A stretch of 64,000 bases of DNA from NCBI GenBank assembly GCA_022661535.1, contig JAKULF010000009.1, positions 1,984,001-2,048,000 on the forward strand, read 5' to 3'. Each line of letters opens with the position of its first letter. Position 1 is the stretch's first letter. Shown one piece after another: positions 47,363-57,847 of the stretch. The stretch comes from Eutypa lata (lineage: Eukaryota > Ascomycota > Sordariomycetes > Xylariales > Diatrypaceae). The notes beneath the pieces were generated by a model that was not told the DNA's origin, searched no databases, and saw only the letters and a list, made by a program, of their open reading frames with translations. Made by a program: the position numbers and the translations under genes.

Positions 47363-48250
47363 GTCCCCCCGACCCACTTCCTGAATTCACCCACTTCGTG
47401 AATTTTTTTAATATATTATATAAAAAATTAAAAAAAAAAGAAAATTTAAAGGATTATTTTAAATGAAAATATTATATAATATAATTTATATAACTTATAT
47501 ATAATATTTTTAAAAACGCTTTATTTTATATTTTATATTTTATATTTTTAATATTAAAAAATAAATATTAAAAAAATTATATCTTATTAATTACGTAATG
47601 TTTTTTACTTTTTAATATAAAAGTATTTATATAGATATATTAAATAAAATATAAAATTATTATTTTATAATTACGTAATTTATTTATTTTTAAAATTAAT
47701 ATAAAGTATTTTTATATATAAATATTTTATATATAAAAGTATATTATATTAATTATAAAATAAAATAAAATATATATTAAAAAGTAATTTATATATTATT
47801 ATATAATATATTTCCATATATATATAACGATTAAAAACAATTTAAAAAGTAATTTATTTAATTTATTATATTTAATATATATAAAATTATAAAGTTTTAT
47901 TTAAATATTTATTATAAATTTATATTAAACGATTAATAAATATATTTTACATTTATATATAATACGCATTATAAAGTTAAAGATAATATAATAATAAAAT
48001 AATATATTATAATATATATATTTTATTTTATTTATTTAAAATATAATATAATAATTTTAATTTTAACTTTTATTATTATATATTTAAAGTGAGTTTATAT
48101 ACTTAAAACCTTTATGTAATATATTTTATATTTTATTACGTATTATAACGCAACGTATAACCTCGTACTTATTTTATTTATTTTATTGTATAATGTTAAA
48201 GTTAAGTGTATTTTGGTGTAAAAGTGATTCAGGAAGTGGGTTGGGGGGAC
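47363..48250. mobile_element. AT-converted DNA transposon relic with terminal inverted repeats
   Basis: Both ends carry the same inverted repeat of about 24 bp, beginning GTCCCCCC[G/A]ACCCACTTCC when read inward and differing at one G/A position. TA dinucleotides flank it at 47361-47362 and 48251-48252, the target duplication of the Tc1/mariner/pogo superfamily. The interior from about 47401 to 48210 is almost pure A and T; most of the few remaining C and G bases sit in ACG/CGT contexts, as expected when CpA (and TpG) has been converted to TpA by RIP. All coding capacity is lost. A second partial copy of the terminal motif (CCCACTTCGTGAATT) lies at 47390-47404. Confidence 0.8.
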
Positions 48251-49118
48251 TAACCCGTCATTTAGCTGGGGACGGTGCAGGGATGGACGACAGGAAAAGT
48301 GGATCAGTTGATTAATAAGTCATCCCACCTCTGCCGATATATCGTCGAATTCCACAAGCCCCAACTAAAAGACTTCCTAGGCAGCGAGATATGTCCTTAT
48401 ACGTATGATCGTCCTCCCCTAGTATGGAGTTCAAGCTTCTTAAATCGGCGAGTAAGAAATATGGAGTTTGAAGGAAAACGGAGATGACAACGAATCGAGT
48501 AGGTATTGAAGAAGAAGAAAACATGTTCCAACTAGTCACTCCGCCACACTCGATTGCGACCGTTGGGCAGCCTGACTCTCCAAGCCACATGTAAGAACTT
48601 GCAACTGTTTTGTAAGTTGAAATCCAACAACACTGTTATGAACGATTTCTCAAAAAGTGTTAGATAGCTAGGGCGACTACTTAGGCATTGAAAGGAGGCT
48701 ATGCCGGCTAAGTACGACCATGTGGGGCGTTCAGCCCAGAAACCCCTGGTGAAGCTGAGCTAAGTAGTTATGTAGAGCAAGGACGAGGCTTAGTTAATGC
48801 CCAGGGGAATGACGAGAACGAGAACGGGATAAGGAACATGGATAACATTAGCTAAAGCTACCGCAGACTGCGACGTGGGTCTTGTATGGTCCTATATACA
48901 CGAATACTGTAACTATTTCCAGTTACAGCAATTAATATACGCAATGCGCAGCTGGTGAGGACTTCATTGTATATCCGAGAACGATAACGAACAATACCGT
49001 CAGTTGTCTAAGAGTTGAAGGGAAAAATGTACGAGTATAAATATAGAGACTCTCGCCTTAGGCACTGGTCAGAGAGGCATCATATCATCCATTAATCACC
49101 ACCTATTGAATTACAAAC
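48251..49118. other. Intergenic region
   Basis: About 0.87 kb from the relic to the oxidase gene start. No gene supported. Confidence 0.55.
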
Positions 49119-50570
49119 ATGCACATTTTCCGATATCAGTTCCTCGTAGCTGCTGCGCAAGCAGCCAGGCCCTTCTGGAATGAAGCCGATACTGGGTGAG
49201 CAAATGAAATCAATTCGTTCAATATTGACCAGTACATTGACCAGCACAGGATTGATGACGCTTTCGCAAATTGGAACACAACCTTGCCACCTCTGTCCCG
49301 CATGGTCGGGCTTCCGGACTTTGAGTGGGCGGCTAGACATCACATGAACGAGTCAACTTACACGCAGTATCGATACGGTGCTGCGGGCGAGTCGTCCTAC
49401 AGAAACAATCTCGAGGTTTACCAGCGCTTTCGGTTTAGGCCGCGTGTCATGGTAGATATCACTGGTATCGAGTCAACGATGAAGTACGCGCAGGCTTAGG
49501 TACCTATATATATTACTAGATCATTCACCGCTAACGATGCACCAGTACAACCATTCTTGGCCACAACTTCTCTTCGCCAATCTTTATCAGCCCTTGTGCC
49601 ATGGCAGCTCTCACCCACCCAGACGCGGAGAGTAGTTTGGTGGAAGCCGCTGCAAATCAAAGCATCCTGTACATCGTACGTAGCCCTTATCTCGTCATCA
49701 CGGCTCCAGCTGACATATCAAGCCCTCCATCGCATCTTCTCTTTCCATGGAAAGCATTGCGGCTTCGAGGCCTAGTGAGGGTCAAGTCCTTTTCCAGCAG
49801 GTACGTACTATATTATAGTACATTTCTCCTGCATATCGCACCCCACCACTGGTTACTGACGGCATGCAAGATATACGTTTCTGATAACACGACCGAGAAC
49901 GAAGCCTTGTTCCGACGCATCGAAGACAATGGCTTCAAAGCCATGGTCCTGACTGTCGACTCAGCCGGCGACCGCACTCGTCACCGTGCCCTTCGATATG
50001 TACCAGATACCACGGTCGTCCGAGACGTCGCCTACCGCCGCATGACGTGGGACTTCTACCAAGAGCTACAGAACCTGACATCGCTGCCCATTATCCCCAA
50101 GGGTATACAGACCGTCGAGGATGCCCGTAGAGCTGTAGATGCGGGCGCTCCGGCGATTTTCCTCTCGAACCACGGCGGCCGCGCCTTGGATGGCTCGCCT
50201 TCCGCTCTCGAGGTCGCTATCGAGATCCACGAAGAAGATCCCTCCATTTTCCGAGAGATCGAGGTCTACGCGGACGGTGGGGTTCGCTATGGAACCGATG
50301 TCCTCAAACTCCTTGCCCTGGGAGTGCGAGCCGTGGGCGTCGGGAGGCCGATGATGTTCGCGAACGTATACGGTATGGAGGGTGTCAGCCGTGCTATCCA
50401 TTTGCTCAAGGCGGAAATCGCTAGTGCAGCAGCAGGTCTAGGTGTGGCAGATCTAGCCGCTATTGACTCTAGGTCGGTGAGTGATATTATCCTTTTCCCT
50501 CCCTCTGAAAACACCCAATGACTGATACGAAATCCAGGTGAAGCTTCGACCCAATGGGTGGTACAGTTAG
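49119..50570 (+). CDS. Secreted FMN-dependent alpha-hydroxyacid oxidase/dehydrogenase
   Basis: Predicted 385-residue protein from six exons: 49119-49195, 49250-49483, 49546-49675, 49723-49800, 49871-50476 and 50538-50570. The small introns join in phase (..DTG-G-IDDAFAN.., ..STM-N-TTILGHNF.., ..LYI-PSIASS.., ..LFQQ-IYVSDN.., ..DSRS-VKLRPNGWYS). The start gives a signal peptide (MHIFRYQFLVAAAQAA). Family motifs: GLPDFEWAAR, RFRPRVMVDI, SPIFISPCAM, K250 in PIIPKGI, and the catalytic H274 in SNHGGRALDG, followed by ADGGVRYGTDVLKLLALG (FMN phosphate site). This is the lactate/glycolate oxidase superfamily in its secreted fungal form. Without the 54-nt first intron an in-frame TGA (49197) would interrupt it. 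Substrate unknown. Confidence 0.85.
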
Positions 50571-52666
50571 TCATAGCATCATATTGACTTGGCTTTCACA
50601 CATCCGTGAGATCTAATAGATACTTTTCCAACACTATAGTTAGAACACCAAGCGAGAGGTACACAGTGGGCTTTGATATTTTGCATTGATATACTATATA
50701 TTACGGTAGTTATAATAGGACAATACCATAATTAGTACCTACGATGATTATATAAAAAAGTTTGCGCTTGCTGGCATATTACTTGCATCTAATGTGTGAA
50801 CTATAAAACACTTGAGGTATTTAACATATTCCTATAAAAAAAAGAAACAGAAACGATGCTAGCCTGACAATTATTAGATACTAGGTATCTAATTACTACA
50901 TCAATGAACTCTATGCAGCAAAATGCCGATATAGGTGTTGTTCCATGAGCATTCTAAAGCTAACTATTCGACTATATACAACTGTAATTTGTACAGCCTC
51001 CCCGTTTAGGCAACTACATTTCATACATTTCACTACCGTTTTACCCCTCACGAAGGGCGAATTAGAGGTAGCGATCACACATCGAATTAAGGGGATTTTT
51101 CACTGCTTTTTTAGTCCTAACGAAGGGGAGCTTGCGATCGCTGAACGTAATGCAGTTATACCACTGGCTTCTATCCTACGGGAGGATAAACACGCATAAT
51201 ATGTGTGCAACTGCATGCATCAACTTGGGCAATGCGTTGGCCAGCGGCGTTGCACGACCAATGATCAACGCCCTAGTTGGGGTAACAAGGTGCTTGCATA
51301 TATCACTGCTTTTTTAGCCCCAGCGAAGGGTGTCTAACAGTTACACAAAGGCGGAGTTTACCATAACACCGAACTTCTCCTTCGCTTACACGCTGCCTGC
51401 CCGGCCGCCCCCTTCTTCGGGGCTGAAAAAGCAGTGGAACGCCTGTCCTATGGGAACATGTACATATATAATTAAGCGCTGACTAGGATATAAGTACGGT
51501 AGCGAGTGAGGTTTCTATGGCAAGGCTACTCGATCGTATAGGGCCGGAGCAAAATCGGCAGGCTCTCGTTCCCTTCATTGCAGTAGACGTATGTAGGACT
51601 GGACCAAGTGGTAAAAGTAAGTGACTACGGCTCAGCAGAATCTACGAGCAAGCAGTTGGTATTAATGTAGTATCGCAGGCTGAAGAGTCCTCACCTACGC
51701 CCGTCTGACCGATGTAATAATATGGAAGCAACTGGGCTGAGGCGGAGCCTCGTAGCCGGACATAGGGCCATGTCCTTCCTGGTACGTAATGTGTAGTACA
51801 TTGCAGTGAAATGCAAGGCTGGCAGACTGATTTGCCACGCCGCTGCTTCTCCTAACTATAACTGAGGCACGTATGAAGGGTAAGGCTGTGGTCTTGGGCA
51901 TGAAGTGAAGTTGGCAGGTATCAAGGAGGTTTGCAAAGAGCCTCTACACTACATCATCTCAGGCTGGGAAAGGGGTGGGGATTGGGAAGAGGGTCATTAC
52001 ACAGCCATTGCTGGTCTCCCTTTTCCGTACACTACTAGCAATTCCCCAGGTACATGAATTAGCGAGATGTTGGGGGGGAACAAATGGGCAATCAACATCA
52101 TTAGACGACCCCTACAAGTTGATCTCTCGGCGACAAACCGCCGTATTACTTAGGAGGGTATATTGGGTACCCACTGTGGACCTCATCTCGCGTCTGCACT
52201 TCCTAGTATACAAAGACGGTAGCAAAAATAGACGGGCAGGGAGCTAGCTGTGTGCTGCGAGTTCCTACACCTACCCTACACGACCCCTCCAAACCCCCTT
52301 TTCCTCCTGAAAGAGCGCACACTCTCTCCTCTTGGCGTCGCAGTACGCACCCACGCACAGCAGAGTGGGTGAGTGTCTAGCTAGAAAAATTACCATTGTA
52401 TCCACCGCCGCCGCTGTCGTCGCTTCAGCATCGTGATCACCTGTAGCCAACAACCACCACTAACCAGCAACGTGATTCGGGGAAAAAACATCAACTCCAT
52501 GCCTACTCAGTTGTGATAACCGTATAAAGCCCCTTGCAAGAAAAAGAAAACGCCGCAAAATCCATCATACACGCCGATTTCTTTTGTCTGACCCGAAGCC
52601 ACGCGCCTCCTTGAAACTCGAGTTGGGAGACGTCTTTTGTTCTGCTGCAGCAAAAGAACCGAAGGT
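50571..52666. other. Long intergenic region with short dispersed repeats
   Basis: About 2.1 kb. It holds four related copies of a 27-bp motif (listed separately). Several open frames of 60-90 codons show no domain and probably reflect chance. Confidence 0.5.
51031..51436. repeat. Four copies of a CACTGCTTTTTTAGCCCC-type motif
   Basis: Copies at 51031-51057 (diverged), 51101-51128 and 51304-51330 run in direct orientation; a fourth at 51411-51436 is inverted. Each copy ends in a GAAGG(G)-type tail. The last two could be the ends of a 130-bp palindromic element. Confidence 0.65.
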
Positions 52667-54508
52667 CTATCCGTGCAAGTTCTTCGTCCACCGGGGTAGC
52701 TTCTTGGTCTGCTCCCATACCCGGCCGCAGTTGGCACATAGGGACTAGAGGTATTTCGTATTAGTAAAATGTATATATCCCACAAGTAAAGTTTTGCCGT
52801 TCAAGAAGGATGGATATATAGATAGATGACTTACTCTTGGGCCGTACGGGCCATCTCTGACAGCCCAAACACTCCCGCCCCAAATGCGGCAATGAGTACA
52901 CCGCCAGCTGATTCTCTCCTGCTCGGTAAGAGACCCGCTGCCGCCACCGCCATAGCCCGCATCGGGGGTGCCTCTGCCGCCCGGCGTGCCGGACCGGCCC
53001 AGGGGACTCAAGCTTCTGAACCTTCGCTTCTTCTTCGTCCGCTCCCCTCGTCCCATCCGCTCCTCCTCGACTTCAGCACCGTAGGCTCCGCCCAGGGGTG
53101 TACCTCCAATCATGCCGGTATTGCTGCTGAACCGTGCGGTTTCGCGGCGCAGACGGCGGACCTGGCGCTCGCGGTCGATTTCTCGCTTCTCCATCTCCTC
53201 TTGCGATAGGATTTCGATCTTGGGCTCCCACGCGTCCGCGAGGTGCTCAGGGTCATGCCGCCAACCCGCTTCAGCACCGTGAGCAGCGTCGTTGGGGGGC
53301 AACTCAGGCCCCATCAACCCCCATCCAGTCACCAACCCACCGGCCTCGCAAGCCTCCTTCTTCAAACGCAGCACGGCCTCATAAATCGCATGTGTCAAAA
53401 CTGGAACCCATTCGCCTGAAAGACCCAGGTCCGCACATGTCACCTTAGCGAAGGCTTCCGCTGTACCAGGAGGATGTAGCAATGACCACTCAAATTTGTC
53501 GGTGTAGAGCTGCGATGCAAGATTAATATTGAGATAGACAACGCAGCGGTAGGTATCGTCAGCGTTGAGATCATCCGAACCTGCAGGTATCGGCGTGGCA
53601 GTAGCCGTGACGTCAGGGAGCTGCTGCGAGCCTTTAACCTTGGTAGGCGTATCGATACCATTCCGTATTGGAGTCTCAGGGCCGCGAGCAGACAGATGAA
53701 GAGGTGTGGCTGGAGTAGCGGGCGTATCGCGAAACGAGGACTGTGCGGTAGGCGCAAGTGCAGCGGCAAAGCCATTAGGTGGTGTTTTATCCTCTGAGTG
53801 GAATAAGGGATGAAGCGCCACGCCAGCGTACTCTTCGAGCTGGGTCCGGATTTGCTTGCTGATCTCATTAATGAGAATTGTCTGATTCGGAAGATCAAGG
53901 TCCTGGACCAATGTAGCAGCAAACTGATCGGTGGTGATGACTGTCTCGTGTAGATTCCATAGGAAAATATCCCTCAATTTGTATGGGACTGTCATCTCCC
54001 CTTGCCTGTATAGAGAAGGATCCACGCTATTGACCGGATGGGCCATGCTTCGAGGTAAGGTGAATGGAGCAGCAGGCATGTAGGCAGGAATATCGACGTC
54101 GATGCGAATGGGGATGAGGGTAATAGGCATAGCAGCTTGGGCTTGGTTGTGTAGATCAGAGCGACCTCTTGCCTTGAGCATCCAATCTCGATAGATGCCT
54201 TGAACGCGAACAGGCCTATGGGTCTCTTTCCCAACCTTATCGCCCGGTTCGGCTCTCGAGCTGCTATCCTCCCGTCTTATGCTGCGCAGTCCCGTAGGTC
54301 TTCTCCGGGAATCGTCGTCATCATCGTCATCGTAGTCGTACCCATCTTCGGCATAGTTAACTATGGTAGTGCCTCGTTTCGTAGTTCGCGACAAAGGGTT
54401 TGACGGCGCAGCGGAGTGGACGACGGGGGTTAGAAGAGAATTGTTGTATGCGCGCAGTCGCGGCGCATAGCTGGAAAGGAATGCCTGAGGAGTACTACGA
54501 GTCTCCAT
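52667..54508 (-). CDS. sfh1: Snf5/Sfh1 chromatin-remodelling subunit with GATA-type finger
   Basis: Predicted 583-residue protein from exons 52835-54508 and 52667-52744 (phase-0 intron of 90 nt, donor GTAAGT). The N-terminus TPQAFLSSYAPRLRAYNNSLLTPV..RTTKRGTTIVNYAEDGYD is typical of the fungal Sfh1 branch. The SNF5 core (about residues 165-420) includes VPYKLRDIFLWNLHETVITTDQFA and QTILINEISKQIRTQLEEY. A C-terminal GATA-type zinc finger is formed by C537-x2-C540 and C561-x2-C564, and the intron falls inside the finger. Subunit of RSC (Sfh1) or SWI/SNF (Snf5) remodelling complexes in the nucleus. The Sfh1 call rests on the N-terminal motif and moderate length; the family itself is certain. Confidence 0.9.
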
Positions 54509-55975
54509 CTTTTATACTGTGTGAGAAGAGAGCATCTCACCTCAAGCTAAACTAGGGAGAGGGAGGGGATGATTGATGAGGAGGAATGCAACTTCGAATA
54601 GTAGATGCCGAGATTCGGATTCGAGGAGTTGTCGCCAAGGTCGATATAGGTTCGTAATAGTATGATTGTCGAAGAATTGGCGTTGTGTGTTATTGTATAC
54701 CTGGTGTATGCGTAAGGATATGCTATTGAAAAAGAACCTTTGAAGGTATTTTCGTGCAATGGTGTAAGGCGTAAGGCGTGGTTAACCTGTGGTTGGAGAT
54801 TACCTACAGGTACAAAGTACTTACAGCTTGCACTTGAATGTACCTAAACCTAAATACCCGGCTACTAATATTTCATCGCATCAATTGATTTAACTGTCAA
54901 TACTGAATTGCGAGTTTACGTAGCGTATTCAGAAGTCTGGTGGGTTGCGTGTTTGCGCCTTGCGTAAAAGCTTCAAAGTTGATCCCCCATTCTTCGAAAG
55001 TAAAGCGCGTCGTTACAAAGTACTTCGAACCAACATGTTGTATGCAGGTGCACGCAAAATTTGGAGCTAAGGGTCCAAGCTCCGCTCTAATCACGTGCTC
55101 TCTTCTGATTGCTTAGATAAGTACTCACTAACTATAGGTAGCTGGCTTATTAATAGGTACACAATATATTTGTTAAGTAAGTACAATTTATGCTCCTTAT
55201 ACATGTATCTTTTATACGAAGCAATACACCAGTAGCTTTGCATGTTGGAACTTTTGCCAGTGTTGTGAGACTAATCACTTGCAAGGCGTGCTGTGACTTG
55301 ACTACACAGCTTGGCTTGTTGAGAAGAGAATTAATGGAGGAAAACGAAACTCCAGAGACCGCCCCAAGACTGAATGAAATAATCAATTGAAGGAAGGAAA
55401 CGCGGTAGACCTAATATAATTAGTTCAAGTGACCAAGTCATGGAAGAACGGATCACTCATAGTCTCAGGGGTAACCTAATCAACTCACGACTTCCGATTG
55501 GAAACTCATCTACTTTGGGAACGAGGGGCCATCAACAGTAAGACACTGTTGATTCTTTTACGAGGCAGTTTCTTAAGATGTAGCCTAGACGGCTTCGGCT
55601 GATCGGCTGGTCGGGAAACCGGGAAGTCGGGGATTGCCGGTAGGTGTGAGGGAGCGCAGTCGGACTAAACACCTTACAACTTTCTTGGATATCTTAGTAC
55701 GTGAATACTTTTCGCATCACATGAGCTCCGACGTGTGGCGGTGACGGTAAAAAGGAAACTATCTTGGGAAGACAGCATATAGCCAATTAGTCTTGGAAAT
55801 GCGGGCATTTCGGTTCTCCGTGTCCGGGACACATACAACGCCGGACATATCTATCTTTCAAGCGATATTTATGACCGCTAGTAGTGAGTGCCTTCAGGCT
55901 GCTGAGAAATCATTTTTAAGGCTAACAATACCATAGAGTTGGAACTGGCTCAAATAATCATTGATCAAAGAGGCG
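54509..55975. other. Divergent intergenic region
   Basis: About 1.5 kb between the Snf5/Sfh1 gene (minus) and the transporter gene (plus). No gene supported. Confidence 0.55.
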
Positions 55976-57171
55976 ATGGAAACATCCACGCAACGAAGAT
56001 GTTTATCGCTCCCGACCAGATTCAAGTTCAATATGCGTGGGAACGATATGAGTATTTCGGCAGCCGCCGACACCGATGATCTACAGCAGACGTTGGAGGA
56101 CCAGATACTTCACATCGATGGCCTTCGATCGTGGATGATGGCACTCCTAGGTCACTTGGTCATATTCACTACATGGGGTTTCGTCAATGCGTTCGGCATC
56201 TTCCAAACCTACTACGTCCGCGATCTCAAACTGGCGAGTGATTCACAGGTCGCATGGATAGGTTCCACGCAGCTCTTCCTGCTGTTCGCCATCGGGATCC
56301 TGAGCGGGCGGGCTCTGGACAGAGGATATTTCCGGATCACCTTCATAATCGGCAGTGCGATCCAGCTGATAGGTATTTTTATGCTGAGTCTATGTACGGT
56401 CTACTGGCAGGTTTTCCTAACCCAGGCCGTATGCGTCGGCTTCGGTAACGGCATAGTCTTTGTGCCTAGCGTCGCCCTGATAAGCACATACTTCAAGCGC
56501 TACAGGGCGCTAGCCTTAGGATTGGCAACCATAGGTTCTGCTACCGGGGGTATGATCTTCTCGGCCATCGCTGGCCAAATGTTGCCTCGCGCTGGGTTTG
56601 CGTGGACTGTACGGACCATGGGCTTCGTTCAGCTTGCGGTAGCGGCGACGTGCTCCATCTTGCTCAAGGTGCAGTTCCTAGAAACAGGTATATTGACTCG
56701 CAACGCAAAGCTGACCTATACAAGCCGTAGGCTATTCGCAGGCAAAACGGTCCCCTCTTGGAGCTGTCGGCCCTGCGCTCGTGGCCTTACGCTTCTGCTC
56801 TAGGTGGTGCGTTCTTTCTCTTCTGGGCTGTCTACCTGGGTTTCTATTTCATTGGTAGCTTCGGTAGAAACATCATCGGCGTTTCGCAAGCTACGAGCAT
56901 CAACCTCTTACTGACCATGAACGGGCTCGGTGTCATCGGCCGGATCATATCAACCACCATTGCAGCTCGGATCGGGTCCCTTAACGTGATGATCCCGATG
57001 ACACTGTGCACCGCCCTCCTCGGGTATGCCTGGCTAGGAGCGCTGATCCAGTTGCAGTCAGGTAGTTACTTAGGAGTCCAGATCCTGTCTGGGACGAGCA
57101 TGTTGTTGTCGGCCCTGTTCTTCTTTATTTCCCGCACTTGTAAAGTGGGCTGGACCATTGCTGTGGTGTGA
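55976..57171 (+). CDS. MFS monocarboxylate-type transporter, internally shortened
   Basis: Predicted 377-residue membrane protein from exons 55976-56668 and 56731-57171; the 62-nt intron has a CTGAC branch site 15 nt before its acceptor, but a non-standard donor (GTGCAG). The N-terminal half is a complete six-helix MFS unit of the fungal monocarboxylate-permease (MCT/Mch) group: GWVNAFGIFQTYY-like start, FLTQAVCVGFGNGIVFVPSVALISTYFKRYRALALGLATIGSATGG. In the C-terminal half, helix 8 (MTLCTALLGYAWL) runs directly into GALIQLQSGSYLGVQI.., a block that in family members follows about 60 further residues containing helices 9 and 10. The frame stays open, so this is an internal deletion, not a stop. 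Transport activity is doubtful. It lies upstream of a Zn2Cys6 regulator gene on the same strand. Confidence 0.72.
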
Positions 57172-57847
57172 ACTGTCTCTGCAGATGCTGTATGCGCTTA
57201 CATGTTTATATACCTGTTACGTAACACTTTATGACATTGAACGGGCATTTTCGATGTTAAGATAAATTTAAAAGTGGACAGAAAAAGGGAGTTGTTATTG
57301 AAATACGGAAATCCGTTGTTATCTAGCTACAGGTGTGCGAAGCAGCTGTGCCTAAAAGTGCCCAAACCTAAAGATTTGTATTTACGCGTACTGCGATCAA
57401 GGATGATGTTTATTAGGATATAGGTAGGTGGAGGAGAAGAAAACCATCTACTAACTTCAATGTTCTCAACTGAGGAGCGGCCGTTCTAGTAGCGTCTTGC
57501 GTGCGGTATCATTCGAATGTCATTGGTATGTTCGTAGTAGGAATGACACCAAACAAGGAATCTGGGGTTAGAGGCTGAACTGGTTTAGGGCCCAAAGTCG
57601 GGTTAATCAACTGGGCTTAGCGGTTAATTACATACATACCTGTATGGATACAGCTAGCGATCGATATCACCTTTAGGTTTTAAGAATGGGGTCACGTAAT
57701 AAGTTCGAAGCGCCATGATAAGACACTCCGTATCACTACTATGCAAATCCCCCCCTTCACTTGCAATGTGACGATATTAGCTTCGCCTTTACCTTTCCAT
57801 GCATACGCAGTATAGCTTCTAGGAAGTTACCTATCTAAGCATAATCC
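57172..57847. promoter_or_regulatory. Intergenic region, promoter of the Zn2Cys6 gene
   Basis: About 0.68 kb, same-strand spacer. No gene; no specific sites called. Confidence 0.45.

Noticed and set aside
47363..48250. Nuclear insertion of mitochondrial DNA
   Set aside because: AT content would fit, but the intact GC-rich inverted ends and TA flanks point to a transposon; no mitochondrial gene fragment was recognised.
40244..50570. Complete secondary-metabolite cluster around the P450
   Set aside because: P450, dehydrogenase and oxidase are present, but no polyketide synthase, peptide synthetase, terpene cyclase or prenyltransferase is seen in the window.
50945..51199. 84-codon frame in the repeat region
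   Set aside because: Consists largely of two copies of the noncoding 27-bp motif; no domain.
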